58,695 nucleotides of DNA from Flammeovirgaceae bacterium BBD 1991-12 (GCA_001657315.1 LYSV01000026.1:1-58695), one strand, 5' to 3'. Counted from the stretch's first letter, positions 36,332-46,035 are shown. Made by a program: numbers and translations. The notes: generated by a model from the sequence alone, not told the origin.

Positions 36332-36880
36332 ATGGAAAAGCCAGCACTACTTGTTGTTTTAATAAGTGTCATTTCCATCCTGGCATCAGCCGATCTTTAT
36401 GCTCAGGAATCCGTAAAACCTCGCCCAAGTCCCACGGCGATCGTCACTATGAAGTATGAAGATTCCTACGTAAAAGTGACCTACTGCCAGCCTCACAAAC
36501 GGGGGCGTGAGGTATTTGGTGAACTCGTGCCCTATGGCAAAGTATGGCGTACAGGAGCCAATGAAGCTACCGAGATCACCGCCACGGATGATGTTCTCAT
36601 ACAGGAAGACACCCTAAAGGCTGGTACGTATTCCATATTTACTATTCCGGCAAAAGACGAATGGACTGTAATATTCAATAGTGAGCTGGGGCAGTGGGGA
36701 GCCTACAACTATCGCAAAAAGTCCGACATTCTGCGTGTAAAGGTACCTGCACAACAGGTAAAGGATGTGATATGGGAACCTTTTACCATCTCCTTTGCCC
36801 AAAGGAATGATGAGGCAAATCTTCAAATGATGTGGGACCAAACCATGGTTTCCATTCCGATCCGGTTTATTGAAGATTGA
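36332..36880 (+). CDS. DUF2911 domain protein, exported
   Basis: A 182-residue protein with a signal peptide ending at LYAQ (about residue 24). The rest is DUF2911: RPSPTAIVTMKYEDSYVKVTY, FGELVPYGKVWRTGANEATE and LKAGTYSIFTIPAKDEWTVI are family stretches. The family is common in Bacteroidota and its function is not known. It probably acts in the periplasm. It stands alone between divergent and convergent neighbours. Confidence 0.9.
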   Translation: MEKPALLVVLISVISILASADLYAQESVKPRPSPTAIVTMKYEDSYVKVTYCQPHKRGREVFGELVPYGKVWRTGANEATEITATDDVLIQEDTLKAGTYSIFTIPAKDEWTVIFNSELGQWGAYNYRKKSDILRVKVPAQQVKDVIWEPFTISFAQRNDEANLQMMWDQTMVSIPIRFIED

Positions 36881-36985
36881 TATCCCTGTCACAGGTCAAT
36901 ACTCAACAGTAAACCTTTACCCAACCTAACAAAAGACGATCTTGTGTGTACATTATTGATCGTTATCGGTTGATTGAAAGCAACG

Positions 36986-37016
36986 GTTATTGAGTTATAA
37001 GTTACTGGGTTATTGG
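36986..37016. repeat. Degenerate 7-8 base tandem array C
   Basis: GTTATTGA, GTTATAA, GTTACTGG and GTTATTGG follow each other in the gap between the convergent DUF2911 and lipoprotein genes. Confidence 0.45.
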
Positions 37017-37092
37017 TATCGGATCGACCGGGAAACTATGTAAGATGTTTTTATTTTCTGCCAAAAATTGTCAGAATTTAAATTATAGGGTA

Positions 37093-37959
37093 CTAAAAAT
37101 CATCCTCGCCATCATCTTCATCTTCTTCCTGTTCAGGGTCAGGAGTAGGTTCATCTTCATTTTTCTTCTTTTTCTTTTCTTTCTTCACTTTCACTTTAGG
37201 CTTTTTCTCTTTAGGAGGTTTATCACCCTTCTTCAGAAATGAGAAGAATCCTTTTTTCTCTGTGGTTCCCTCCTCCAGCTCGGTCGCGGATGTTTCAGGA
37301 CCATCAGGACCATTCTGAATTTTTGGATCCTGTTCAGACCCGTCCTCAGGCTCTTCTTCCGACTCCGACTTCTTCTTTTTAAACAGATTCTTAAAGAATC
37401 CCAGAATACCTTTCTTTTCCTTTTTCTTTGCTACTTCCTTTTTCTGGAGGTCAGCATCTTCCATCTGCAACCTCACGTCAGGATATACAAGGTATTTCCT
37501 GAGATACCACAGATAAAGTTCCTGATCGATATTGAATTTTTCCTTTTTCAGGGAGATGACATATGTGCTGTCCACCGGTTCAGTCTCTATGGAATGCTCT
37601 TTGACCAGATCAGCCGAATCGTAAAGATCACGGGTAACGGCATCACGTTCGGCCAGTGCAAATTCATCGTCAAAAGCCAGTGAATCCTCCTCCTCCGGAT
37701 ATATATCCTGCATGGGTATTGTCTGCAGACTCCTGAGCTTTCTGCGATAAGACACAGGTTCGATCATGAGATACCGGTTTTTACTCGCCTCCAGTATTTT
37801 GGGTGTAGAATCCTCATTGAAATAGCTGAACCGCTTTCTCAGCTCCTCCTCATCATGAATAAATGCACTTTGATAAGCCGGACAGATCATCCTTTCGGTA
37901 CACGCCTGCACCGCTACCATGAAAAGTATTGCAATAAAAAGATGATAAGAATGCTTCAT
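37093..37959 (-). CDS. Hypothetical lipoprotein with charged C-terminal tail
   Basis: A 288-residue protein if started at the ATG at 37959, which gives a proper signal and the lipobox VQAC near residue 20; an earlier ATG at 38001 adds 14 residues ahead of it. The middle region (SYFNEDSTPKILEASKNRYL, QDIYPEEEDSLAFDDEF) is not recognised. The last 100 residues alternate Lys-rich blocks (KKEKKGILGFF, KKGDKPPKEKK) with Glu/Asp-rich blocks, and the end is EDEDDGEDDF-like. It is probably anchored in a membrane with the charged tail free. The function is unknown. Confidence 0.7.
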   Translation of the reverse strand: MKHSYHLFIAILFMVAVQACTERMICPAYQSAFIHDEEELRKRFSYFNEDSTPKILEASKNRYLMIEPVSYRRKLRSLQTIPMQDIYPEEEDSLAFDDEFALAERDAVTRDLYDSADLVKEHSIETEPVDSTYVISLKKEKFNIDQELYLWYLRKYLVYPDVRLQMEDADLQKKEVAKKKEKKGILGFFKNLFKKKKSESEEEPEDGSEQDPKIQNGPDGPETSATELEEGTTEKKGFFSFLKKGDKPPKEKKPKVKVKKEKKKKKNEDEPTPDPEQEEDEDDGEDDF

Positions 37960-38218
37960 TAAAAAAATTAGCCTGCGACCTACAAGCAAAACGAAAAACA
38001 AGACGGTTTAGCGCATTTTATGTAAAATGTTAAAGGTAACTTGAAAAAGTGATAAGTTAAACTAAAAAGAATAAAATGTTAGTCGCACGACGATAAGTCG
38101 ACTTTCTGTAAAATTTTTCAACAAAACCATCGTTAAATTCGTCAAGTAGTCGGTCTCAATGTTGTCTAACTACCAGAAGTGTAGTATACTTCAGTGAATA
38201 AAGCTATATACAACAGAT

Positions 38219-38653
38219 ATGAATATACCGACTACAAGATCATTTTACAGTTTTCTTTTGATCATCATCCTTTCGGGAGCCTGTCGCAATGCCCCAGGCA
38301 ACAGCACTGATGTTTCCGATCTGGAGCCTGTTTTCCATGAGCACTTTGGAGATAAAACATACCAACTAAAATGGAATAAATCCAGGACTTACCTTTTGGC
38401 CATATCCGGCATAGATAAGCAACACCGGAAAGACCTGCCCCAAACACTTCATTTCATTGTGCTGAAGGCTAAGGAGAATTCTGTTGTGTACGAAAAACAT
38501 ATCACAGACGGAAAAGTGCAGTGGTATGATGATACAAAGCTCAAAATATCCGGCTATCAGGAAAGAGTAGATGGCCCTGAGGATAAAGGGAATACATTTT
38601 TGTACGACGTGAAAGAAAAAAGAATCATTAAATACCCAATCAGAACAATATGA
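38219..38653 (+). CDS. Small hypothetical lipoprotein
   Basis: A 144-residue protein with a signal and lipobox LSGAC (Cys at about residue 22). The remainder is predicted beta-rich (YQLKWNKSRTYLLAISG, VVYEKHITDGKVQWYDD) and matches nothing I recognise. Its stop overlaps the start of the large propeller gene by 4 bp (ATGA), so the two are one operon and may work together. Confidence 0.7.
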   Translation: MNIPTTRSFYSFLLIIILSGACRNAPGNSTDVSDLEPVFHEHFGDKTYQLKWNKSRTYLLAISGIDKQHRKDLPQTLHFIVLKAKENSVVYEKHITDGKVQWYDDTKLKISGYQERVDGPEDKGNTFLYDVKEKRIIKYPIRTI

Positions 38654-41600
38654 CCTCGAAAAAAGCGGTGATCCTTGTATTGCTTACAACGATCCTTACC
38701 ACCACTCTACTGATCCTGTACCGGATTGAAAAAACATCGTATGGAATTACATTTCAGGAGGTGACGCCTGCGGAGACATTTCCAGCCGCTAAGTCACCTG
38801 CGGAATACCGTAGAAAGCTAAAACAGCAAAATCCGGATCATCCGGGGCTTTATGATGAGATCATGAGACTTCGTAAAACCCCTTCTGACCTTGAAGCGCC
38901 GGCTTACCCCTCCAATTACCAGTATGACGAGCTGGGTACTCTCCAAAAAAGGCGCCGGAATGTCCGCACCAAGTCCGTACAATGGACCAGCAGGGGCCCT
39001 GCGAATGTTCCAGGGCGCACACGGTCGCTGGTGGTGATGGAAGAAGATCCCACCGGGAATACGTGGCTTGCCGGGTCCGTTGGCGGAGGTATCTGGTTTA
39101 CCAGCAATGCCGGACAGTCATGGGAAAACCGTACTCCTGACCTGCTCAACCTGGCGACTACCAGTGTAGTACGGTCCGTAAGTAACCCGGACGTTTTCTA
39201 TGTAGGCACGGGAGAAAGCTTTGCCTCCCCGGGATCAACCACAGGTAGCAACGGCAGCGGTATGTTCAAATCCACCAATGGCGGTCAGACTTTCTTTCAA
39301 CTGACCAGCACCGCAACTGACCCAAGGTTCAGGAATATTAATCGTATCATCATCAGTCCTCAGAATGAAAATATTTTACTCGCCTGTACGATCGGTTTCT
39401 TTTCAGTCAGCCAACCTGATGACCCCACCAGCTATATTCTAAAATCAATAGATGGCGGCATCAACTGGACCCCGGTGATAGAAATCGAAGCAGAAGTACA
39501 ACAATTGCTGGCATCGCCGGACAATTTCGATGTACAATATGCCTCAGTACGAGGGTTCGGTATCCTCAAGTCCATTGATCAGGGAGAAACGTGGGAATTC
39601 TCCAGTAACGGACTCACCAGCTCCGGAAGAATTGAAATGGCTATTTCACCAGCTAATCCCAACAGAATTTTCGCCTACGCCGAAGGAGGAACCAATGGAA
39701 CCGATGTGGACCTTTGGATCTCCAATAATGCAGCAGAAACATGGATGCTGACAAGGGAAGAGAATGGCCAGCAGAACATTGATAATCTACTGCAGGGCAA
39801 CTATGATAATGTCATTATGGGTCACCCCTTTAATGAGAATATTGCCTATTTCGGAGGGGTTGACATGTTCAAGGCGGTTGTATCGTCAAACATGGCAGGT
39901 ACGGCATTTTCAATTTCTTCCGCTCTGTTCAATACCGGTTCGTTTTTGGACTTTGTAAACTTTGGCGGTTCTTTTCTAAATGGAGGAGGTACCCTGGGGC
40001 CAGTACCTCAGTCGCAGTTGAAGGCTGTGGAAATAAGATTTGGTCCGGGAATCAGTCAAAATGCACACCGGTTTACCGTACCGGCTACATCAGGTAGCGC
40101 TGGTAATGGCTCCTCCGGGGTCCCGGATAATGAGTATGAATATCAGGACTACGTAAGTGTTCCATTTCAGGCATGGGATGTTTCCGTTGAGCCGGCAAGG
40201 CAGCTCATGGTCTCTTTTCGGGATCAGGAAAGGAACGGTCAGTGGGACCTTACCGCCCTGAATGATCCAACAGAGGGGAGAGAATACATCTACGTTCAGG
40301 ATATAGACTATGATCCTGCTGTACCGGATCCCAGCGTTACTGTTGATGGAGGTCATGTTATTGAACAAATGTACTTTATATGGCCAGTTTCCGCGACTGG
40401 TAGCGCAACAGACGTTTCTGCCTTGCCGGAGTCCAGGCTGGCGCTCACGCCGGAGGAGACACAGATCGTAGAGCGCTCTACGATCAATCTGTCGGATGCA
40501 AGGAACACTTTTCCCAGTAACTCCGTGAATGGGTTTGATCAGGCCGGTCAGTTTGGTACCACCTCACAGGATGGTGGACTTCATCCTGATCATCATTTTC
40601 TGCAGGCTATCAATGTCAATGCGTCCACACAAACCTTTCGAATAATCAACTGTAACGACGGAGGTGTGTACATTACCAACGCTTCCACTACACCTGGAGA
40701 ACAGGACGGCGATTGGATATTTTCCGGTACTGGTTACAACACCGGACAGTTCTACGGGGCTGTTAAACAACCGGGTGCCGATGTTTATACCGGAGGGTTA
40801 CAGGATAATGGTACATGGACCTCCCAGGTAGGAGAAAATGCCAATGACAACTCCCTCTACCTCCGGTCGGGCTTTGGTGATGGTTTTGAATCGGCCTGGA
40901 ATGCCGCCGATGCTGATCTGCTGGTCGTATCTTCTCAGTTCAATAATTTTCTGGGTTCACGTAATGCGGGACAGGGCAATTTTAACCTCACCTATGCTGC
41001 TGACTTTGGCCTTACTGATTCCGGACCTTTTGTTTCCCGTTTGGCTTATTCCCCACAAAATCCGGATGTACTGTTTACCGTTGGATCAACTGGTGTATGG
41101 CGTTCAAAAAGCTTCGGACAGGATCAGTGGGAGCTGATCCCCATTAGCGATCAATGGGCTTTCAATAATATCACGGACGTGGAAGTTTCTCTGGCCGATC
41201 CATCCATCGTATGGGCCGGAGGACGGATGGACGACTCTGGAAGCTTATTTGTATCCACAGACGGCGGGGATTCATTCAGCGAAGCAGTAGATTATACCAC
41301 TGTAACACTGGGTGCCTGCAGCGGGATATATACTCACCCTACACAGCCCAACACAGCTTATGCACTCTTTTCCTTTGCAGACCGGCCCAAGGTGCTGCGG
41401 ACCACTGACCTGGGCCAGACATGGGTGGATATCAGCGGTTTTGAGTCCAGTGTGGAAAGTACAAACGGTTTTCCGGATGTGGCAGTAAATACTCTCCTTG
41501 TGCATCCAAATGATCCAAATACGCTATGGGTAGGTACGGAAATAGGTATTGTCGAGTCCACAGATAATGGTGCCTCATGGCAATTTCTGGATGGGGATCT

Positions 41601-42801
41601 GCCCCGTGCTTCGGTATGGCAGCTAAAGGCCGTGGAGAACAGAATAGTAGCAGCCACTCATGGCCGGGGGATATGGACCACGGATATCAGCCCTGCCCAA
41701 CCGTCTGCATTTATTCCAAACATTGTGGACGCAGTGCAAACCACCTCCGGTGGACTTATATTGGTGGTAAGACTATATGAAATTTATGACAACCTTCAGT
41801 TGTTCCTTGACGATGAACCTTTGGGCACCCTGAATGTACCTGAGCAAACGGGCCTTTTTTCATATGAAATACCGTTGCCGGAATTCCCTGTTCAGAATCA
41901 GATCATTGAGCTACGACTTGATGGTACGACAGGGAGCACAGCCGTCAGTTCTGTCCCCAAACAGCTTGAGTTGTTTGGCCTTACTGTTCAGGATCAGTAC
42001 AGCAATAACTTCAATACACTTTCTCAATCAGACTTCCTGTTGAGTGGTTTCAGTATTGCCGAAGTCACTAATTTTCCTGATGGCGCACTGCATAGCCCAC
42101 ACCCCTATCCAGACTTTACAGCGTTTACAGCACAGCTAATGGTACCGATCAGAGTGGCAGGGCCGGGAAAGGCCCAGATCAGCTTTGATAATGTGGCACT
42201 GTTGGAAACAGGTGGAACAGTGACCGATTTCGTTATTGTGGAAGGTTCTACTGATGGTCTCAACTGGCAGGAGCTGGGACCGGGTTATGACGCCGGTGAA
42301 AATAGTGACTGGCTCGATGTTCTTAACGATGAAAATTCCAATGATGGCACATCAGATCTGTTTGAAACCACCGAATACAATTTACTCAATACGTTCAATC
42401 AGGGAGACACCATATTCGTACGTTTCAGGCTTTTCGCTGATCAGAGTAATCCCAACGACGATCTGTACTGGGGCTGGGCGATCGATAACCTCAGGATACA
42501 GACGGATGAATTCGTAACAAGTGTAGAAGAAGGTTTTTCCGGTGAACGTTTCAGAATATATCCCAATCCCATTGCGAATAATGTAGTTGAGGGACAGTAT
42601 CGCCTTTCTTCGGCATCGGAAGTATCCCTGGAGATCATTGATATGAACGGCAGACTGATAGCCACTGATTTTATGGGCACACAACTCCCCGGAACATATC
42701 CTTTCAGGTTGAACATCCCCGGTCAGGAGACAGGGGTCTACCTGGTAAAGCTTAGATCCAGGGAGGGTGAAAACGTGCTGCGGGTGCTGAAGCTGGAGTG
42801 A
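38650..42801 (+). CDS. Large BNR/VPS10-type propeller protein with type IX secretion signal
   Basis: A 1,383-residue protein. An N-terminal hydrophobic segment (about 6-26) serves as export signal. From about residue 110 come repeated propeller motifs (SVGGGIWFTSNAGQSWEN, SIDGGINWTPV, STDGGDSFSEA, STDNGASWQFL), spread in two blocks that suggest tandem VPS10/sortilin-type or BNR propellers. Residues 450-650 hold an insertion without these motifs. A jelly-roll-like domain (about 1,100-1,290) precedes the C-terminal Por sorting domain (FRIYPNPIANN...GVYLVKL). It should be exported by the type IX system to the cell surface. No catalytic motif is visible; adhesion, binding or peptidase-like partner roles are possible. 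Confidence 0.85.
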   Translation: MTSKKAVILVLLTTILTTTLLILYRIEKTSYGITFQEVTPAETFPAAKSPAEYRRKLKQQNPDHPGLYDEIMRLRKTPSDLEAPAYPSNYQYDELGTLQKRRRNVRTKSVQWTSRGPANVPGRTRSLVVMEEDPTGNTWLAGSVGGGIWFTSNAGQSWENRTPDLLNLATTSVVRSVSNPDVFYVGTGESFASPGSTTGSNGSGMFKSTNGGQTFFQLTSTATDPRFRNINRIIISPQNENILLACTIGFFSVSQPDDPTSYILKSIDGGINWTPVIEIEAEVQQLLASPDNFDVQYASVRGFGILKSIDQGETWEFSSNGLTSSGRIEMAISPANPNRIFAYAEGGTNGTDVDLWISNNAAETWMLTREENGQQNIDNLLQGNYDNVIMGHPFNENIAYFGGVDMFKAVVSSNMAGTAFSISSALFNTGSFLDFVNFGGSFLNGGGTLGPVPQSQLKAVEIRFGPGISQNAHRFTVPATSGSAGNGSSGVPDNEYEYQDYVSVPFQAWDVSVEPARQLMVSFRDQERNGQWDLTALNDPTEGREYIYVQDIDYDPAVPDPSVTVDGGHVIEQMYFIWPVSATGSATDVSALPESRLALTPEETQIVERSTINLSDARNTFPSNSVNGFDQAGQFGTTSQDGGLHPDHHFLQAINVNASTQTFRIINCNDGGVYITNASTTPGEQDGDWIFSGTGYNTGQFYGAVKQPGADVYTGGLQDNGTWTSQVGENANDNSLYLRSGFGDGFESAWNAADADLLVVSSQFNNFLGSRNAGQGNFNLTYAADFGLTDSGPFVSRLAYSPQNPDVLFTVGSTGVWRSKSFGQDQWELIPISDQWAFNNITDVEVSLADPSIVWAGGRMDDSGSLFVSTDGGDSFSEAVDYTTVTLGACSGIYTHPTQPNTAYALFSFADRPKVLRTTDLGQTWVDISGFESSVESTNGFPDVAVNTLLVHPNDPNTLWVGTEIGIVESTDNGASWQFLDGDLPRASVWQLKAVENRIVAATHGRGIWTTDISPAQPSAFIPNIVDAVQTTSGGLILVVRLYEIYDNLQLFLDDEPLGTLNVPEQTGLFSYEIPLPEFPVQNQIIELRLDGTTGSTAVSSVPKQLELFGLTVQDQYSNNFNTLSQSDFLLSGFSIAEVTNFPDGALHSPHPYPDFTAFTAQLMVPIRVAGPGKAQISFDNVALLETGGTVTDFVIVEGSTDGLNWQELGPGYDAGENSDWLDVLNDENSNDGTSDLFETTEYNLLNTFNQGDTIFVRFRLFADQSNPNDDLYWGWAIDNLRIQTDEFVTSVEEGFSGERFRIYPNPIANNVVEGQYRLSSASEVSLEIIDMNGRLIATDFMGTQLPGTYPFRLNIPGQETGVYLVKLRSREGENVLRVLKLE

Positions 42802-42812
42802 TCTGTAATTCA

Positions 42813-42861
42813 GTTCATAGTTGAAAGTTCAATGTTCGAGGTTTAAGGTTGAACTTTCAGC
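42813..42861. repeat. Degenerate heptamer array D with internal hairpin
   Basis: Seven units in register: GTTCATA, GTTGAAA, GTTCAAT, GTTCGAG, GTTTAAG, GTTGAAC, TTTCAGC. Six share GTT and most an A in position 6. TGAAAGTTCAA (42822-42832) pairs perfectly with 42849-42859, so the array can form an 11-bp hairpin between two convergent genes. Confidence 0.6.
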
Positions 42862-42896
42862 TTTGGTCTTGTTACTGACAACAAGGGAAGCGCAGG

Positions 42897-43244
42897 TTAC
42901 AGGAGTTCCTCTCTCAGTTTTTTCGGCAGGCCCTTCACTACCAGCTCATAGGAATGGTCTGTTAATTCCATGGTGAGTGTATCCGGTATGCTGCCATCCA
43001 TCAGCACAGTATTCCAGTGGCGCTTGTTCATATGATACCCCGGTATAATTCCCTCATACTCCTCACGGAGCTCAACAGCTCTTTCGGGATCACACTTCAG
43101 ATTTACACTGGTAAAAAGATCTACATCTGTCAGTGCAAAAAGCTTACCCATTACCTTAAATACCAATGTTTGATTATCAAAAGGGAATTCCTCTGTTACA
43201 CCCTTTTTAGCCATACAATACTCCCGGAATGATTCTATGTTCAT
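42897..43244 (-). CDS. MmcQ/YjbR family protein
   Basis: A 115-residue protein of the YjbR fold. The family stretches are MNIESFREYCMAKKGVTEEF, FALTDVDLFTSVNLKCDPER and YHMNKRHWNTVLMDG. Members are often annotated as DNA-binding, but the role is unproven. A 32-codon frame ends in TAG directly in front of the ATG, which could couple translation. Confidence 0.9.
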   Translation of the reverse strand: MNIESFREYCMAKKGVTEEFPFDNQTLVFKVMGKLFALTDVDLFTSVNLKCDPERAVELREEYEGIIPGYHMNKRHWNTVLMDGSIPDTLTMELTDHSYELVVKGLPKKLREELL

Positions 43245-43343
43245 CTATTCAGTATATTTGCCAGCAATTTTTGTAAGCCTTTTGTCAATTTCTTTCTTAG
43301 GCAGCCAGTGACTCCAATACATCACACCAAGCAGGCTTTTCAT
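43245..43343 (-). CDS. Possible 32-codon ORF abutting the YjbR-type gene
   Basis: An ATG at 43343 opens a frame of 32 codons (begins MKSLLGVMYWSHWLPKK) whose TAG stop touches the ATG of the next gene. No relatives are known to me and there is no clear ribosome-binding site. It may be a leader or chance. Confidence 0.25.
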   Translation of the reverse strand: MKSLLGVMYWSHWLPKKEIDKRLTKIAGKYTE

Positions 43344-43472
43344 CAGATGAAGAGTTTACGGTCTCCTGAAAATAATAAATAGAATCAACACCACGAAGGC
43401 TGAGAAGGCTCAATTGTCATTTCTGACTGATTGGATATCTGCTGAAGGCAAGAAAAAAGTAATATATCTCGC

Positions 43473-43676
43473 TTAAAAAATGTGCCTGACAATCAGAATA
43501 ATAAGTGCCACCAGAAACATGAGTATAGAGATCTTATTGATCCCGTGCATCATTTTGATATTGAAATTGCTTGGGCGATCCGGGTCTTTCTTTCGAAAGA
43601 AATAACCAAATACCGGACCTAAGGCAAAATAATCCTTTAAGGTATTTTTGTGACTTTTTGTATCCTGCTGTTCCAT
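43473..43676 (-). CDS. Small single-span membrane protein (DUF6728-like)
   Basis: A 67-residue protein. Residues 22-44 (FGYFFRKKDPDRPSNFNIK) are polar and basic, and residues 48-66 form one membrane segment (ISILMFLVALIILIVRHIF). Similar small proteins with the KKDPDRP motif and HGINKISI are widespread in Bacteroidota; I believe they are DUF6728, without certainty. It lies 17 bp after the ispG stop and may be co-transcribed with it. Function unknown. Confidence 0.65.
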   Translation of the reverse strand: MEQQDTKSHKNTLKDYFALGPVFGYFFRKKDPDRPSNFNIKMMHGINKISILMFLVALIILIVRHIF

Positions 43677-43693
43677 ATTTTCATTCAGTTTGC

Positions 43694-45670
43694 TTAAGGG
43701 TTTATCCAGTTGCCATCTTCCCGGATGATCTCAATGAGTTCATCTACGGCATTGTCCGAAGGCACCCCTCTTTTCACTACTTCTTTCCCCTTGTATAACG
43801 TAATCCTGCCTTTACCGCTACCTACGTAACCGTAATCCGCGTCAGCCATTTCCCCGGGACCATTAACGATACAACCCATTATCCCTATCTTAACGCCTTT
43901 CAGATGATCAGTCCTCTTCCGGATCATAGCAGTAGTCTCCTGCAGATCGAACAGGGTCCTTCCGCAGGATGGGCAGGAGATATACTCTGTCTTGGTCATC
44001 CGTGTTCGAGCTGCCTGCAAAATCCCGAATGCGGTCTGATTGTACCGGGATATTAGTTCGGGCAACGCTTCCATAGGCTTGCCCACAGCAGACAATTCCG
44101 TTCCCATCATAACGCCATCACCGAATCCATCGATCAGCAGGCCGCCAATATCGGTAGAAGCGTAGATCTGTAGTTCATCATCGGCCACGGTATCATAGGA
44201 CCTTTTTATGATCACCGGATTTTTAACATTTTCCTGTACCAGCTTAAAGAATGCCCTTCTTAGCTCCGGCATGGCGTGCCTGTTACTTGTTTCCAGCAAA
44301 AGGACGACGGTCGGATCGTTTTTAAGCCGGGCCATAAGATCCGGGCCCATGTCGTTCGCCTGAAGCAGAACAAAATTGATCTCGCTATGTCGTGAGCCTA
44401 CGCTCAGATATTCATTTTCGGATAATAAAGGTATTTTGTTGACATCCTCACTATACCCGGTCCATGTGGTATAATCCAATATTTCCTTCAGACCATTGGG
44501 CAGCATAAAAGTAACAGGTCTGCTTCCTGAATACAGATAGTCAGCCCCCATATCATTCATCTTCCACTTGTCGAGTTCGGGAAGGTAAAAATGGCCAACG
44601 GATTTCAGGTCTTTGTAATCATTGACTTCAAGTTGACTGATATCGGCAATAACCCGGGGGACATTGGAGGCCCCTACATTTTCCACCTCAATGGTTTCTC
44701 TACGATTATAGCCAAACGGATCTACCGGAGATTCATCAATGGGCTCAATACCGTCATGATCAGCTCTGCTGATATAACGATCAACCATAATTTTAGCCAC
44801 AGGCGCTTCAAACTCCGGCTCTTCCGTCAGCGAGACACGCACTGTGTCCCCCAGGCCGTCCTCCAGCAATGTTCCAATACCCACAGCACTTTTTATACGG
44901 CCATCCTCGCCATCACCGGCTTCTGTGACTCCAAGGTGTAAAGGATAAGGTTGAAAACCCTCTTCATCCATTTTATTGACAAGCAGACGATAGGCCTGCA
45001 CCATCACCTGTGTGTTGGAAGCTTTCATGGAAAGGACAATGCTATGATAGTTCTCGTCATCGCATATCCTTAGAAATTCCAGAGCAGACTCTACCATTCC
45101 CAACGGAGTGTCACCATACCGGCTCATAATCCTGTCAGAAAGTGAACCATGATTGGTCCCGATCCGCATGGCTGTACCATATTCTTTACATATTCTGACC
45201 AGCGGGGTGAACTTTTCCCGAATGCGCTCCAGTTCGGCGTTATAGGACGCATCCGTATATTCTATCTCTTCAAAACGCTTCTTGTCCGCGTAGTTTCCAG
45301 GGTTAACCCGTACCTTCTCAACGATCCTGGCGGCCAGTTCGGCAGCATTGGGTGTGAAATGAATATCCGCAATCAGAGGAACATTACAGCCACGTTGCCT
45401 CAATTCCTTCTTTATTTCCTGCAGGTTCTGTGCTTCTTTGATACTTGGGGCCGTGATCCTCACATATTCACATCCGGCTTCTACCATACGGAGTACCTGC
45501 TCTACAGACCCCAGGGTATCCATAGTGTCTACCGTGGTCATGGATTGGATACGAATTGGATTATTGCCCCCAAGAGGTACGTCACCGATGTAAACTTCCC
45601 TGGTTTGGCGCCTGCTGTAACGGGTCAAACTGTCACAGTATTGCCTGGTTCTTACAATTTCTGCGTCCAC
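43694..45670 (-). CDS. ispG: 4-hydroxy-3-methylbut-2-enyl diphosphate synthase (long form)
   Basis: A 658-residue enzyme of the MEP isoprenoid pathway (GcpE). The N-terminal TIM barrel begins near VPLGGNNPIRIQSMTTVDT, with CEYVRITAPS, PLIADIHFTPNAA and RVNPGNYADKKRF. The C-terminal domain carries the iron-sulfur Cys residues in CPSCGRTLFD and GIMGCIVNGPGEMADAD. Residues 260-530 contain an extra domain that is absent from the E. coli enzyme (about 370 residues) but present in Bacteroidota, Chlamydiae and plants. It converts MEcPP to HMBPP. A weak -7-like box TATCTTTA lies at 45697-45704. Confidence 0.95.
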   Translation of the reverse strand: MDAEIVRTRQYCDSLTRYSRRQTREVYIGDVPLGGNNPIRIQSMTTVDTMDTLGSVEQVLRMVEAGCEYVRITAPSIKEAQNLQEIKKELRQRGCNVPLIADIHFTPNAAELAARIVEKVRVNPGNYADKKRFEEIEYTDASYNAELERIREKFTPLVRICKEYGTAMRIGTNHGSLSDRIMSRYGDTPLGMVESALEFLRICDDENYHSIVLSMKASNTQVMVQAYRLLVNKMDEEGFQPYPLHLGVTEAGDGEDGRIKSAVGIGTLLEDGLGDTVRVSLTEEPEFEAPVAKIMVDRYISRADHDGIEPIDESPVDPFGYNRRETIEVENVGASNVPRVIADISQLEVNDYKDLKSVGHFYLPELDKWKMNDMGADYLYSGSRPVTFMLPNGLKEILDYTTWTGYSEDVNKIPLLSENEYLSVGSRHSEINFVLLQANDMGPDLMARLKNDPTVVLLLETSNRHAMPELRRAFFKLVQENVKNPVIIKRSYDTVADDELQIYASTDIGGLLIDGFGDGVMMGTELSAVGKPMEALPELISRYNQTAFGILQAARTRMTKTEYISCPSCGRTLFDLQETTAMIRKRTDHLKGVKIGIMGCIVNGPGEMADADYGYVGSGKGRITLYKGKEVVKRGVPSDNAVDELIEIIREDGNWINP

Positions 45671-46035
45671 AGATGATTGGTGTTGTTAAAATGTTGTAAA
45701 GATAACCGTTTTTGGCAGTTCAATGTTTTGTTGGCCATCAGTTTATTCCAGAACAGATACTTTATCAGATAAAATGATTATTGATCAGCTAAGAACATAT
45801 TGTATGAGGCAAAGTGTCATCTTGATATGGTAAGTGTTTATCGCGTGCTATCCATGCATTTAACATGTTTGCCCCTTGTATTCATTACCATTACAGGCTA
45901 TTTGATCACAATCATATGCTGTTTCAGCCACAGGAAAGTACAGCGATGCGGGTAAGAGCACTGGTGCAATTCAATTTTTGCAGACTTCACCGTTCCTGCA
46001 ATAACCGGCACGATGTCTCGCTCCAGTAGGTATTA
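45671..46035. other. Intergenic region between ispG and the E1 gene
   Basis: The region holds a possible ispG promoter (TTG near 45721, TATCTTTA at 45704-45697 on the minus strand, 16-base spacing). The remaining 300 bp show no gene, no strong hairpin and no repeat. Confidence 0.4.

Noticed and set aside
37056..37076. Hairpin near the end of the charged lipoprotein gene
   Set aside because: The stem is short and followed by A-rich rather than T-rich sequence on the minus strand; too weak for a terminator call.
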